Below, piece by piece: positions 6,854 to 15,913 of a stretch of 34,576 bases of DNA. Every line of letters begins with the position of its first letter. Within the stretch, counting starts at the first letter, position 1. The notes beneath the pieces were generated by a model that had not been told where the DNA came from, ran no database searches, and was given only the letters and a program-made list of their open reading frames with translations. Source of the stretch: CAZAGD01 sp049699975 (lineage in GTDB: Bacteria; Desulfobacterota; SM23-61); the NCBI GenBank assembly GCA_049699975.1, contig JBNAWB010000011.1, forward strand, positions 1 to 34,576, in the 5' to 3' direction. The translations under genes and the position numbers were made by a program.

Positions 6854-7327
6854 CTACCAATTTAAAATCAAAATAGAAAAATTAAGAACTGTGGCCAAAC
6901 TCACCCAGATAAAATAGGGAAGCATAAGTAAGCCGCCCAGGTAAGATATTTTCAAAAATTTCTGTATAGTCCAAAGAATGGCTAACCACAGAAAAACTAT
7001 ATTAATAAATCCCATTAAGGGAGATCTTAGTCCAAAAAAAGAGAAGGACCATAAGGCATTCATAATCAACTGGACAAAAAAGATTACTAAAGCGCAGTTG
7101 GCACGGGTATCACTTGCTTTTCTTTTCCACACCAAAAACAAGGAAATACCCATTAAAAAATAAAGGCTAATCCATACCGGAGCAAAAAGCCAGTTAGGAG
7201 GCGTGAAGAAAGGTTTAGCCAGAGTTTGATACCAGTTTGGTATGGCGGGAGTCGTAAAAAAGGACCCCGCTACTCCAGCTAATTGACAGACCATAATGCT
7301 TAGGGCTAATTTTATGAATTTAGACAT
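6854..7327 (-). CDS. tspO: TspO/MBR family tryptophan-rich sensory protein
   Basis: This 157-residue membrane protein has five hydrophobic segments. It carries the family signature between helices 1 and 2, NWYQTLAKPFFTPPNW followed by LFAPVW, and NALWSFSFFGLRSP in the fourth helix. TspO proteins bind porphyrins and tetrapyrroles, and in photosynthetic bacteria affect oxygen- and light-responsive gene expression. The stop codon is two bases from the photolyase start, so the two are very probably co-transcribed and coupled. Pairing with photolyase fits a light or porphyrin photo-oxidation response. A hairpin lies 20-55 bases before the start. Confidence 0.93.
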   Translation of the reverse strand: MSKFIKLALSIMVCQLAGVAGSFFTTPAIPNWYQTLAKPFFTPPNWLFAPVWISLYFLMGISLFLVWKRKASDTRANCALVIFFVQLIMNALWSFSFFGLRSPLMGFINIVFLWLAILWTIQKFLKISYLGGLLMLPYFIWVSLATVLNFSILILNW

Positions 7328-7346
7328 TCTTATTTTAGAGGATTAT

Positions 7347-7382
7347 CTTAGAAATTTATTGAATAAATCTTAAATTTCTTAG
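7347..7382. promoter_or_regulatory. Inverted repeat upstream of tspO
   Basis: CTTAGAAATTTA (7347-7358) and TAAATTTCTTAG (7371-7382) form a 12-bp inverted repeat with one mismatch and a 12-base spacer. It lies in the tspO leader, 20-55 bases before the start codon. It could be a regulator site or an mRNA hairpin; no T run follows on the minus strand. Confidence 0.4.
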
Positions 7383-7517
7383 GACACCTTAAATAAAAAA
7401 TTTAGCACCTTTCTCCCTCACCCTCTTCTTCTCCCCGTTGCGACCTGCCCCTAAACTCCAGGTTACCGCGAGAAGCATAGCTGCAGAACACCACCTGAAA
7501 AGGTCAAATCCGAAATC

Positions 7518-8564
7518 TTAAGATTGGCTGGCCTCCCCCAAGTTGCGGAAAATTTCCAATACCGATAAGAAGACGGCGATAACTAAAGGGCCCATGACAA
7601 AACCGATTAAACCAAAGTATTTGATTCCTCCTAAAACGCTGAAAAAAATTAAGAGAAAGGGCAGGCGCGTGCGCTGCCCAACAATTATCGGCCGCAAAAA
7701 ATTGTCAATGGTGCTGATACCACCAGCACCAATTACTGCCAAAGCAATAGCTTTCCCAATGGCCCCTTGGAAATATAAATAAACGCAGGCGGGAAACCAA
7801 ATTATAAATGTACCTACTAAAGGCAAAAAAGAAGCCACAGCCATGGCGAAACCCCATAGAACAGGTGAAGGAATACCCAAGATAAAGAAAGCTAATCCGC
7901 CTATAGCTCCTTGAGCTAAAGCTATAATTACTCCGCCATACATTGTAGAAACTATTATATCCTGCGCCTGCTTAATGATTTTCTTTTTCTGTTCCTCAGA
8001 AAAAGGGAGGTATTGGCGAATCTTTGCGAATAAAATGGGGGCCTCTTTGAAAAGGAAAAAAATTGTCAAACCCATGATAAAAAGACTGATCACGGCACTG
8101 ACTACATTCTTTAGTCCCAAACCCATCTTGCCAATTAAATCCATTCCCCAATGAGAAATTTCTTGCCTTATTGCTTGCTGCAGATCTTCCGGGCTCATTT
8201 TTAAGAAAGCTGCTACCTTTTCCATGATGGTTATGAAGGTCGGATGTTCCAAGAAACCTACCAAACTGAATTTCTCTCCAGCCAAGAAGGTGGCGAAAGA
8301 TCCTATCTGTTGCACTAAAAGAATAGATAGATAAGTAAGCGGACCAGCGACCAAGGCAATGATGATTAGAATGGTTAACAAAGAAGCGAGAGAAGAATTT
8401 TTTATATTTCGGTGAAACAGAGCATAAAGCGGGTAAAACAGAACAAACAAGACAATTGCCCAAGCAATGGCTAATAAGAAAGGTTCCATAATTTGGTAAC
8501 TCAAATAACCGAGCAGAATCACCAAGGTGATCAAAAAAAGCAGATAGAATTTTCCGGGGGCCAT
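7518..8564 (-). CDS. AI-2E (PerM/DUF20) family transporter
   Basis: This 348-residue inner-membrane protein of the AI-2 exporter-like family has about seven or eight membrane segments. Paired helices lie at residues 5-35 and 55-85, a long soluble stretch at about 90-140, and five or more helices after 150. The C-terminal half holds the family-typical GGVIIALAQGAIGGLAFFILGIP-type helix and the PLVGTFIIWFPA segment. Some members export autoinducer-2 and others act as Na+/H+ antiporters; substrate is unknown here. GGAGGAAACAACCGCG before the ATG gives a good ribosome site. It follows the P-type ATPase gene after about 108 bases, so it may have its own weak promoter. Confidence 0.9.
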   Translation of the reverse strand: MAPGKFYLLFLITLVILLGYLSYQIMEPFLLAIAWAIVLFVLFYPLYALFHRNIKNSSLASLLTILIIIALVAGPLTYLSILLVQQIGSFATFLAGEKFSLVGFLEHPTFITIMEKVAAFLKMSPEDLQQAIRQEISHWGMDLIGKMGLGLKNVVSAVISLFIMGLTIFFLFKEAPILFAKIRQYLPFSEEQKKKIIKQAQDIIVSTMYGGVIIALAQGAIGGLAFFILGIPSPVLWGFAMAVASFLPLVGTFIIWFPACVYLYFQGAIGKAIALAVIGAGGISTIDNFLRPIIVGQRTRLPFLLIFFSVLGGIKYFGLIGFVMGPLVIAVFLSVLEIFRNLGEASQS

Positions 8565-8672
8565 CGCGGTTGTTTCCTCCCTCTAAATGTTTAATGCGCG
8601 ACGCTTTTTATAAAAAGGTCCATCTCTCATTAGGCAAATTAAAACTGAAATCCTTACGGCTAAAATCAAATT

Positions 8673-11357
8673 CTATTTCCCCTTACTAAAAATCCGTGGG
8701 GCGATAATCTTGCGCATTTCTTCGGCCGTTAATATACTTATGGAAACCAATAGCACCACTAACCAACCAGCCCAACCCAAGGGCACAGTGTAAAATAATT
8801 TTTGCATGAATGGTGTGTATATTACTCCTAATTGGAGAATTATAGCTAAGCCAATTCCGGCGACCAACCACCGATTGGTAAAAAAACCAAGTTTAAATAA
8901 AGACTGTTGATCAGAGCGGGCATTTAAGGCATTAAACCATTGAAAAGCCACCAAAATGCTAAAAGCGATGGTGCGCGCTTCTTCCAAACCCACTCGGGGC
9001 AATTCCCATTTAAAAATTAAAAATGTTCCTAAAGACATGAAGAGGGCGACGAAAATTATGCGCCATAGCATCCCTGAATAAACTATTCCGGCTTGCCCGC
9101 GGCGAGGTGGTTCAGCCAAGACATGGCTGTGTTTAGGTTCCAATCCTAAAGGAATCGTGCATACGCCATCCGTAACTAAATTGATCCACAGAATCTGCAC
9201 AGCCACGACTGGCAAAGGAATTCCGGCTAATAGGGCTAAAGTCCAGGTAAAAAGTTCACCTATATTTGTGCTCAAAAGGTAAAAAACAGAGCGGCGGATA
9301 TTACTAAAAATAACCCTACCTTCTTCTACAGCAGCAACGATTGAAGCGAAATTATCGTCCGTAAGAATCATGTCGGCAGCTTCTCGGGCCACATCCGTTC
9401 CCTTTTTCCCCATGGCTATGCCAATATCAGCACTGCGCAGAGCTGGGCCGTCATTTACCCCATCTCCCGTCATGGCCACAATATGTCCCTTAGCTTTAAG
9501 GGCATTAACGATCTTTAATTTATGCAAGGGCTCAACTCGAGCAAATACCGTAATCCCATCTACTCTTTCTTGAAATTCTTCCGCACTCATTTTTTCTAAT
9601 TCTAAACCAGTCACGGCTTCGCCTGGGGGAAGACCGAGTTCAGCAGCTATGGCCTGGGCAGTAAGCTTCTGATCCCCAGTAATCATAACCACTTTGATAC
9701 CAGCTCTTTTGCAGGCGGCTACTGCCTCTTTAGCTTCTTTTCGGGGAGGATCGATCATGCCAACCAGGCCTACAAAAATTAGATTCCCATCGAGATTTTG
9801 CAAACATAGACTTTCTGGACAACAAGGGCAATCCATATAGGCCAAAGCTAAAACTCGGTACGCTTTGGCGGCCATTTGTTCATTTTTCTTTTCTATTTCT
9901 TCCTTCTTCGCCCAAGATAAATCCCTTACCTCTCCCCTCTCGTAAACCTTACTGCTCATAGCCAAAATTCTATCCACCGCCCCCTTTACGTAGGCCCGCG
10001 CTTGACCATCTTGACCTGGATGGAGAGTGGCCATATATCTTTTTTCACTGGTAAAGGGGAGTTCCGCAACTCGCGGATAAGCTTTTTGTAAATCTTCTTT
10101 ATTTAGGCCGCCTTTTAGAGCGGCTATAAGCAACGCTCCTTCAGTAGGATCACCAATTAATTGATACCGACCATTTTCTGCTCTCAGCGTAGAATCATTG
10201 CATAGCGCCATTATTTTCAAAGCAAAGAGCAAACTCCCATCTTTTCGCCAATCCAATTTTTGGCCATCTTCTAAAAATTCTCCTGCAATCTGATACCCCC
10301 CACCCGTGACTTCTACGGTGCGATTTTCCAGATAAATTTCGCGCACCGTCATTTCACTTTCGGTAAGGGTACCTGTTTTATCTGAACAAATAACATTTAC
10401 CGCACCCATGGTTTCTACGGCGGGCAGCTTACGGATGAGCGCATTTCGCCAGGCCATCCGCCTCATTCCTAAAGCTAACACCACCGTAACCATGACCGGT
10501 AACCCTTCGGGAATGGCCGAAACCGCCGCCGCAATACCCAAGGTAAAAATGTCTTCAAACCCGTAACCTTTAACCAAGCCAATAACTGAAAGGGCAACCA
10601 CTATGGCCAAAACAAGAATGCCTATGTATCTGCCTAACCTACTAACATTGCGCTGCAAAGGAGTTGGCGGAGGTTTAACTTCTTGAACCTGGGCGGTTAT
10701 TTTGCCTATCTCGGTCGCCATTCCCGTAGCCACCACCACAGCAACTCCTCGACCATTAACGATGGGGCAGCCCATGTGTAACATATTGCCCATATCGGCG
10801 ACGGTTGCTTCTCCTGGTATAGGCGCCACAAATTTTTCGACCGGCACAGACTCCCCGGTGAGAATCGCTTCATCAACAGCGAGATTAAAAACCTCTATAA
10901 TGCGGGCATCTGCTGGCACTTTATCTCCGGCCTCCAGTAAAATCACGTCCCCGGGTACAAGTTCAAAAGCGGCGATTTCTTTTAATGCTCCACCTCTTAG
11001 GACTTTGGCTTTAGGAACCACCAAGCGCTTTAAGGCTTCCATGGCCTTTTCTGCTTTTTGCTCTTGAAAAAATCCGATAAAGGAGTTAAGCAGGACCACT
11101 GCAAAAATCACTCCCGCATCTGGGGGCTTATTCATGTAAAACAACTCTATGGTCGCGGCTGCTAAAAGTATATAAATCAGGGGACTGGCAAATTGGCGGA
11201 GGAACACTATGGGCCAAGGAGTTTTTCCTTGTTCCAGTAACTCATTACGCCCATATCTTTTCAGGCGCTCGCGCGCCTCTTCATCATCAAGGCCATGTTG
11301 ATTAGTTCCTAATTGGGCGAGCGTCTCTTCAATAGAAAGATTATGCCACTTGCTCAT
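8673..11357 (-). CDS. SERCA-like P-type ATPase (P2A), probable Ca2+ exporter
   Basis: This 894-residue ATP-driven cation pump has an N-terminal cation-ATPase domain (residues 1-70) and the actuator loop TGES at 167-170. PEGLP lies at 283-287 in M4, the phosphorylated Asp326 in DKTGTLT and the nucleotide-binding KGA near 458. The hinge is TGDGVNDGPALRSADIG near 630-646, followed by six C-terminal helices. The Ca2+ ligands of SERCA are conserved: Glu284 in M4, Asn698 and Glu701 in M5 (STNIGEL), and Asn726, Thr729 and Asp730 in M6 (NLVTDG). This supports Ca2+ transport over Na+/K+ or H+. It has its own promoter at 11403-11430 and lies downstream of the PTS EIIA gene. Confidence 0.93.
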   Translation of the reverse strand: MSKWHNLSIEETLAQLGTNQHGLDDEEARERLKRYGRNELLEQGKTPWPIVFLRQFASPLIYILLAAATIELFYMNKPPDAGVIFAVVLLNSFIGFFQEQKAEKAMEALKRLVVPKAKVLRGGALKEIAAFELVPGDVILLEAGDKVPADARIIEVFNLAVDEAILTGESVPVEKFVAPIPGEATVADMGNMLHMGCPIVNGRGVAVVVATGMATEIGKITAQVQEVKPPPTPLQRNVSRLGRYIGILVLAIVVALSVIGLVKGYGFEDIFTLGIAAAVSAIPEGLPVMVTVVLALGMRRMAWRNALIRKLPAVETMGAVNVICSDKTGTLTESEMTVREIYLENRTVEVTGGGYQIAGEFLEDGQKLDWRKDGSLLFALKIMALCNDSTLRAENGRYQLIGDPTEGALLIAALKGGLNKEDLQKAYPRVAELPFTSEKRYMATLHPGQDGQARAYVKGAVDRILAMSSKVYERGEVRDLSWAKKEEIEKKNEQMAAKAYRVLALAYMDCPCCPESLCLQNLDGNLIFVGLVGMIDPPRKEAKEAVAACKRAGIKVVMITGDQKLTAQAIAAELGLPPGEAVTGLELEKMSAEEFQERVDGITVFARVEPLHKLKIVNALKAKGHIVAMTGDGVNDGPALRSADIGIAMGKKGTDVAREAADMILTDDNFASIVAAVEEGRVIFSNIRRSVFYLLSTNIGELFTWTLALLAGIPLPVVAVQILWINLVTDGVCTIPLGLEPKHSHVLAEPPRRGQAGIVYSGMLWRIIFVALFMSLGTFLIFKWELPRVGLEEARTIAFSILVAFQWFNALNARSDQQSLFKLGFFTNRWLVAGIGLAIILQLGVIYTPFMQKLFYTVPLGWAGWLVVLLVSISILTAEEMRKIIAPRIFSKGK

Positions 11358-11402
11358 TTAAAACCTTTCTTCTCCCTTTCTTCTTTTTACTTTGCATTTC
11401 CC

Positions 11403-11430
11403 AGTATGACCACAAATTTGGCCAAATCAA
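11403..11430 (-). promoter_or_regulatory. Promoter of the P-type ATPase gene
   Basis: On the minus strand, TTGATT (11425-11430) is separated by 16 bases from CATACT (11403-11408), about 45 bases before the start codon at 11357. Confidence 0.45.
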
Positions 11431-11468
11431 CCAGAGGGGCAGCATATCTCATGTAAAAATCAAAAAAA

Positions 11469-11921
11469 TTACTTGCCCCTTTGGCTAATGAAAGAGTACC
11501 ATCTGACCCATCTCTTTTTCTTCTCCGGCATTCCAATGGTATGCGCCAGAGTTATGCTTCTTTGCCCTGCTTTTTTTACTAGGCGCGCAATTTCATCCAG
11601 AGGTTTCTGCTTTTGGTAACTGGCTAAGGCCAATAACATAGGAATGTTAACTCCGGTCACGACGGCCACGTGTCTATCATGTAAAAAAGATAGACTTAGA
11701 TTGGTTGGCGTCCCTCCTAATAAATCAGTTAGAATAATAACTCCCTTTCCATTATCTACTTCCTTTATCTCTTTTTCAATCCGCTCCTGAATTTCCTCTT
11801 TATTGTCCCCAGGCCATATGGACACGGCTTTTATTTTCTCCATGGGTCCGACCAAGATTTCCGCCGAGGCAATCAAAGCTTCGCCCAAATGTCCATGGGA
11901 AATAATAAGAATACCTACCAT
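11469..11921 (-). CDS. PTS system EIIA component, mannose/fructose/sorbose type
   Basis: This 150-residue cytoplasmic protein is of the EIIA-Man fold. The phospho-acceptor histidine is probably His9 in ISHGHLGEALIAS. The conserved GVIILTDLLGGTPTNLSLSF segment lies at residues 70-90 and GVNIPMLLAL at about 105-115. It normally accepts phosphate from HPr and passes it to EIIB. No EI, HPr, EIIB, EIIC or EIID gene is in the window, so it may serve distant PTS proteins or act in phosphorylation-based regulation. The last 20 residues are a basic, Trp-rich tail (KKKRWVRWYSF) beyond the domain. The ribosome site is weak: a G-rich stretch lies about 13 bases upstream. It is the first gene of the leftward run. 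Confidence 0.88.
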   Translation of the reverse strand: MVGILIISHGHLGEALIASAEILVGPMEKIKAVSIWPGDNKEEIQERIEKEIKEVDNGKGVIILTDLLGGTPTNLSLSFLHDRHVAVVTGVNIPMLLALASYQKQKPLDEIARLVKKAGQRSITLAHTIGMPEKKKRWVRWYSFISQRGK

Positions 11922-11993
11922 TTATTCTAATTTGCCCCCTTCCTGAAAATTTTTGGTTTGGCAAAGAAAAAGCAAGCTAAATTTATTTGAAAA

Positions 11994-12002
11994 AGTATAC
12001 CA
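11994..12002 (-). promoter_or_regulatory. Extended -10 promoter of the EIIA gene
   Basis: The minus strand reads TGGTATACT, an extended -10 (TGn plus TATACT), about 75 bases before the start codon. No clear -35 is present. Confidence 0.45.
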
Positions 12003-12070
12003 TTAAATAAAAAACAATACCTCTTGCTTTATCATGGGGAAAAATAGGGCCAAGGAAAAGCCCTGCCTAA

Positions 12071-12220
12071 TTATTAATGAGAGCATTAAATAAATGACAT
12101 CTGCTATTCTTAACCCCTCACCTCGGTACGAGTCGATTCCGACCTAACCCTCTCCCCACGCCTGGAGAGAGGGGAGGGTGAGAGGAATAAGTGTAAATAT
12201 TTAATCGCTCCGAGTAATAA
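12071..12220. mobile_element. 150-bp MITE-like element, family A, copy 2
   Basis: This aligns without indels to 4235-4384 with about four substitutions and has the same imperfect terminal repeats and G/C-rich central inverted repeat. It sits in the 493-base divergent gap between the EIIA gene and malQ. The remaining 195 bases before malQ are AT-rich and hold no confident promoter; TTATCA near 12275 with TATTAT 15 bases on is a weak candidate. Confidence 0.8.
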
Positions 12221-12414
12221 GTCTTTCTTGGGCAGCCTTAAGGCAATCTCAATTTTCAAAGATAATAGAGCTTCTTATCAAAAAAGAGAATATGATATTA
12301 TAAAGCGTATATCATTGGCAAAATAATCTACTAAAATTTCAGGGCGTTTTTAAATATTTAAATTATTAAATCTTTCAAGAAATCTATCTTGATCATTTTG
12401 AGGCTGGAGATAAG

Positions 12415-13944
12415 ATGAATTTAAAAAGGGGCAGCGGAATTCTTTTGCACCTGACTTCTTTACCCTCTCCTTTTGGGATTGGAGATCTGGGGCCATGGGC
12501 ATATCAATTTGTAGATTTTTTGGCTAAAGCCAAGCAACGCTATTGGCAGATTCTTCCCTTAAACCCTATCGATCCCATCTACGGCAATTCTCCTTATCAA
12601 AGCCCTTCAGCCTTTGCCGGTAATCAATTACTCATCAGTCCTGAGCTTTTGTTAGAAGATAGTTTATTATCGAAAGCCGAAATTGCTGCAGAGGCAAGTT
12701 TTCCAGCGGGAAAAGTGGCTTATAAATTGGTTTTGGATCACAAAAAGAAAATTTTAAAATCAGCCTTTGCTTATTTCCAGAGAAAGAAAATTGCAGCAGA
12801 TTATGAAATTTTTTGCCAAGAAAATTCCTCCTGGCTTCCTGATTTCGCCCTTTTCATGGCCCTCAAGAGGAAATATAGAGGAATCCCTTGGGGTGATTGG
12901 CCAGAAGAACTGCGCGACAGAAAAAAAGAAGCCCTCTCTGCAATCCGCAAAGAAAAGGATATTGAAGAACAAACCAATTTCGAAAAATTTCAACAATATA
13001 TTTTTCATAAACAATGGAGGCGCCTTAAAGGACATTGCCAAGAGAAAAAAATCCAAATAATCGGCGATCTGCCCATTTATGTTAACTACGACAGCGCCGA
13101 TGTTTGGGCCTATCCCGAACTATTTAAGCTCGATGAAGATAAGAAGCCTTATGTAGTTGCGGGAGTTCCACCTGACTATTTTAGTGAAACAGGACAACTT
13201 TGGGGTAACCCTATTTACAGATGGGATAAGATGCAAGAAGATGGCTATAGATGGTGGCTAAATCGTTTAAATCACCTTTTCAAATTAGTGGATATAGTGA
13301 GAATTGACCATTTTCGGGGATTTGTGGCTTACTGGGAAGTTCCGGCCCAGCAAAAAACCGCCGTCCATGGCCGCTGGATAGAAGCTCCGGCTATAGATTT
13401 TTTTTCTCGGTTAAAAGAAGAATATCCCACTTTGCCATTTATTGCTGAAGATTTGGGCCTAATTACTCCCGATGTCAAAGAAGTGATGCATCATTACCAA
13501 CTTCCCGGAATGAAAGTTTTGCTCTTTGCTTTTGGGCCAGAAATGTCCACCAATCCTTATCTTCCCCATAATTTTTCACCCAATTGTGTAGCTTACACAG
13601 GCACTCATGACAACAACACCATCAAAGGATGGTTTGAAGAAGAAGCTCTTCCCGAGGAGAAAGAAAGACTTTTTAAATATTTAGGTCGCAAAGTTTCCAC
13701 CGAAGAACTGGCGTGGAAACTCATAAGACTGCTTATGATGTCTGTCGCCGATACAGTTATTTTCCCCATGCAGGATATCCTTGGGCTGGGCGCCGAAGCT
13801 CGTATGAATCGTCCTTCGACTTCAGAAGGAAATTGGGAATGGCGATTATTACCCGACCAAATAAATGATTATTTAGCTGCCCAGCTTGCCGAAATGACCG
13901 AGATTTATGGCCGTGCTCCTATGGGGAACAGCATTGAACTTTAA
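12415..13944 (+). CDS. malQ: 4-alpha-glucanotransferase (amylomaltase, GH77)
   Basis: This cytoplasmic enzyme moves maltosyl and longer units between alpha-1,4-glucans, releasing glucose. The 509-residue length is typical of bacterial MalQ. It opens with RGSGILLHLTSLPSPFGIGDLG, the standard GH77 N-terminus. The nucleophile is Asp298 in VRIDHFRGF, the acid/base Glu345 in FIAEDLG, and the third carboxylate Asp399 in TGTHDNNT. The 250s-loop region (VAGVPPDYFSETGQLWGNPIY) is intact. GGAGATAAG precedes the ATG. It is the first gene of the alpha-glucan/trehalose island. Upstream of TreY/TreZ it can lengthen short oligosaccharides into better substrates and recycle their stubs. Confidence 0.97.
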   Translation: MNLKRGSGILLHLTSLPSPFGIGDLGPWAYQFVDFLAKAKQRYWQILPLNPIDPIYGNSPYQSPSAFAGNQLLISPELLLEDSLLSKAEIAAEASFPAGKVAYKLVLDHKKKILKSAFAYFQRKKIAADYEIFCQENSSWLPDFALFMALKRKYRGIPWGDWPEELRDRKKEALSAIRKEKDIEEQTNFEKFQQYIFHKQWRRLKGHCQEKKIQIIGDLPIYVNYDSADVWAYPELFKLDEDKKPYVVAGVPPDYFSETGQLWGNPIYRWDKMQEDGYRWWLNRLNHLFKLVDIVRIDHFRGFVAYWEVPAQQKTAVHGRWIEAPAIDFFSRLKEEYPTLPFIAEDLGLITPDVKEVMHHYQLPGMKVLLFAFGPEMSTNPYLPHNFSPNCVAYTGTHDNNTIKGWFEEEALPEEKERLFKYLGRKVSTEELAWKLIRLLMMSVADTVIFPMQDILGLGAEARMNRPSTSEGNWEWRLLPDQINDYLAAQLAEMTEIYGRAPMGNSIEL

Positions 13945-13975
13945 AATTGAACAATTTTAACTTTAAGGAGGAACA

Positions 13976-15913
13976 TTGCCCAAAAATTTGCCTAACTTTC
14001 AACTAACTAATTGCAGCCTGCTGACGGATGATGATCTTTATCTATTTAATGAAGGAAGCCATTTTCGTTTATATGAAAAACTTGGCGCCCACCCCATAGA
14101 ATTGAATGGCCAAAAGGGAACTTACTTTGCGGTCTGGGCTCCAGATGCCGAACAAGTTTTTGTGATGGGAGAATTTAATGGATGGCAAAAGGAAACCCAT
14201 CCTCTTCGCCCTAAAGGGCAATCGGGAATCTGGGAAATTTTTATTCCCGAGGTAGGGAAAGGAACATCTTACAAATATCATATTCGCTCCCGCTATCATA
14301 ATTACCGCGTCGATAAAGCAGACCCCTTTGCTTTTTATAATGAAGTACCTCCTCGAAATGCTTCCATTATTTGGACTCTGGATTACCTTTGGCACGATCA
14401 ACAATGGATGAAGACCAGATATTTTAAAAATCGGCACCAGGCTCCTTTAAGCATTTACGAAGTTCATCTCGGTTCCTGGATGCGCGTTCCCGAAGAAGGG
14501 CACCGTTTTCTTACCTACCGGGAACTGGCGCCCCGGTTAGCCAGCTATGTAAAAGAGATGGGTTTCACGCACGTAGAATTTCTACCAGTCATGGAACATC
14601 CCTTTTATGGCTCCTGGGGATACCAAGTTACTGGTTACTTTTCTCCTACCAGTAGGTACGGTACGCCTCAAGACTTCATGTATCTTATCGATCATCTCCA
14701 CCAGGAAGGTATCGGGGTAATCTTAGACTGGGTGCCATCCCACTTTCCCAATGATGAGCACGGACTAGGGTTCTTTGATGGCACCCATTTATATGAACAT
14801 ATGGATCCCCGCTTAGGAATTCATCCGGACTGGAAAAGTTTTATTTTCAACTATGGACGTAATGAAGTGCGAAGCTTCCTTTTGAGCAGCGCTCTTTTCT
14901 GGCTGGATGTGTATCACGCGGATGGTTTAAGAGTAGATGCAGTAGCTTCCATGCTTTATCTTGATTATTCTCGAAAAGAAGGAGAATGGATTCCCAATCA
15001 ATATGGGGGACGAGAAAATCTGGCGGCCATTTATTTCCTCCGCCGCTTTAATGAAGAAGTGTACAAAAATCATCCTGAGGTGCAGACCATAGCGGAGGAA
15101 TCCACCGCCTGGCCCATGGTCTCTCGGCCCACTTACGTAGGGGGACTTGGCTTTGGCCTGAAATGGGACATGGGTTGGATGCATGATACTTTAAAATATA
15201 TGGTCAAAGATCCGATCCACAGAAAATATCACCATAACTTACTTACTTTTCGCCTCCTTTATGCTTTTCAGGAGAATTTTATTCTCCCCCTTTCCCATGA
15301 TGAAGTCGTCCACGGGAAAGGTTCCCTCCTTTCCAAAATGCCTGGTGACGATTGGCAGAAATTTGCCAATCTGCGTCTTCTCTTTGGTTACCTTTATACC
15401 CAACCAGGTAAAAAACTGATCTTCATGGGTGGTGAAATTGGCCAATGGCGGGAATGGAATCACGAAGAAAGCCTCGATTGGCATCTCCTTCAATATTCTC
15501 CTCATGCTGGTCTGCGGCAATGGGTGCAAGATCTTAATCTGTTTTATCGAGGTGAGCCAGCTCTTCATGAATTAGATTTTGACCCTTTAGGATTTGAATG
15601 GATCGATTGTAACGATAGCGACCATAGCGTCTTAAGCTATTTGCGCAAAGGAAGTGCTCCGCAAGAAATAATCTTAGCAGTGGCCAATTTTACGCCAATA
15701 CCGCGGTTTAACTATCGTGTCGGAGCACCCCGAGGAGGCTTCTGGCAGGAAATGCTCAATAGCGATGCTCGAGAATATGGAGGAAGTGGCTTAGGGAATT
15801 GGGGAGGAGTTACGGCCGAGCCTTTCTCCCATCATGGGCGTCCTTATCGGCTTAATTTGACTTTGCCTCCTTTATCCATAATTATTTTTAAGCACATTGG
15901 AGAAGAAAGATGA
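13976..15913 (+). CDS. glgB: 1,4-alpha-glucan branching enzyme (GH13)
   Basis: This makes alpha-1,6 branches in glycogen-like glucan. The 645-residue protein has an N-terminal CBM48-like domain (about 35-130, YFAVWAPDAEQVFVMGEFNGW) and then the GH13 barrel. The nucleophile is Asp321 in GLRVDAVASM, the acid/base Glu374 in TIAEESTAWP and the third Asp442 in LSHDEVVHGK. The GSWGYQVTGYFSPTSRYG segment is typical of GlgB. The start is a TTG: an AAGGAGG ribosome site lies just upstream and no ATG is near. It begins 31 bases after malQ and its stop overlaps the treZ start as ATGA, so the genes are coupled. Confidence 0.97.
   Translation: MPKNLPNFQLTNCSLLTDDDLYLFNEGSHFRLYEKLGAHPIELNGQKGTYFAVWAPDAEQVFVMGEFNGWQKETHPLRPKGQSGIWEIFIPEVGKGTSYKYHIRSRYHNYRVDKADPFAFYNEVPPRNASIIWTLDYLWHDQQWMKTRYFKNRHQAPLSIYEVHLGSWMRVPEEGHRFLTYRELAPRLASYVKEMGFTHVEFLPVMEHPFYGSWGYQVTGYFSPTSRYGTPQDFMYLIDHLHQEGIGVILDWVPSHFPNDEHGLGFFDGTHLYEHMDPRLGIHPDWKSFIFNYGRNEVRSFLLSSALFWLDVYHADGLRVDAVASMLYLDYSRKEGEWIPNQYGGRENLAAIYFLRRFNEEVYKNHPEVQTIAEESTAWPMVSRPTYVGGLGFGLKWDMGWMHDTLKYMVKDPIHRKYHHNLLTFRLLYAFQENFILPLSHDEVVHGKGSLLSKMPGDDWQKFANLRLLFGYLYTQPGKKLIFMGGEIGQWREWNHEESLDWHLLQYSPHAGLRQWVQDLNLFYRGEPALHELDFDPLGFEWIDCNDSDHSVLSYLRKGSAPQEIILAVANFTPIPRFNYRVGAPRGGFWQEMLNSDAREYGGSGLGNWGGVTAEPFSHHGRPYRLNLTLPPLSIIIFKHIGEER

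Noticed and set aside
7996..8463. 155-codon frame overlapping the AI-2E family gene
   Set aside because: Same strand, other frame; Phe/Ser/His-rich composition without domains.
10702..11067. 121-codon frame opposite the P-type ATPase
   Set aside because: Ser/Ala/Thr-rich antisense shadow of the conserved actuator region.
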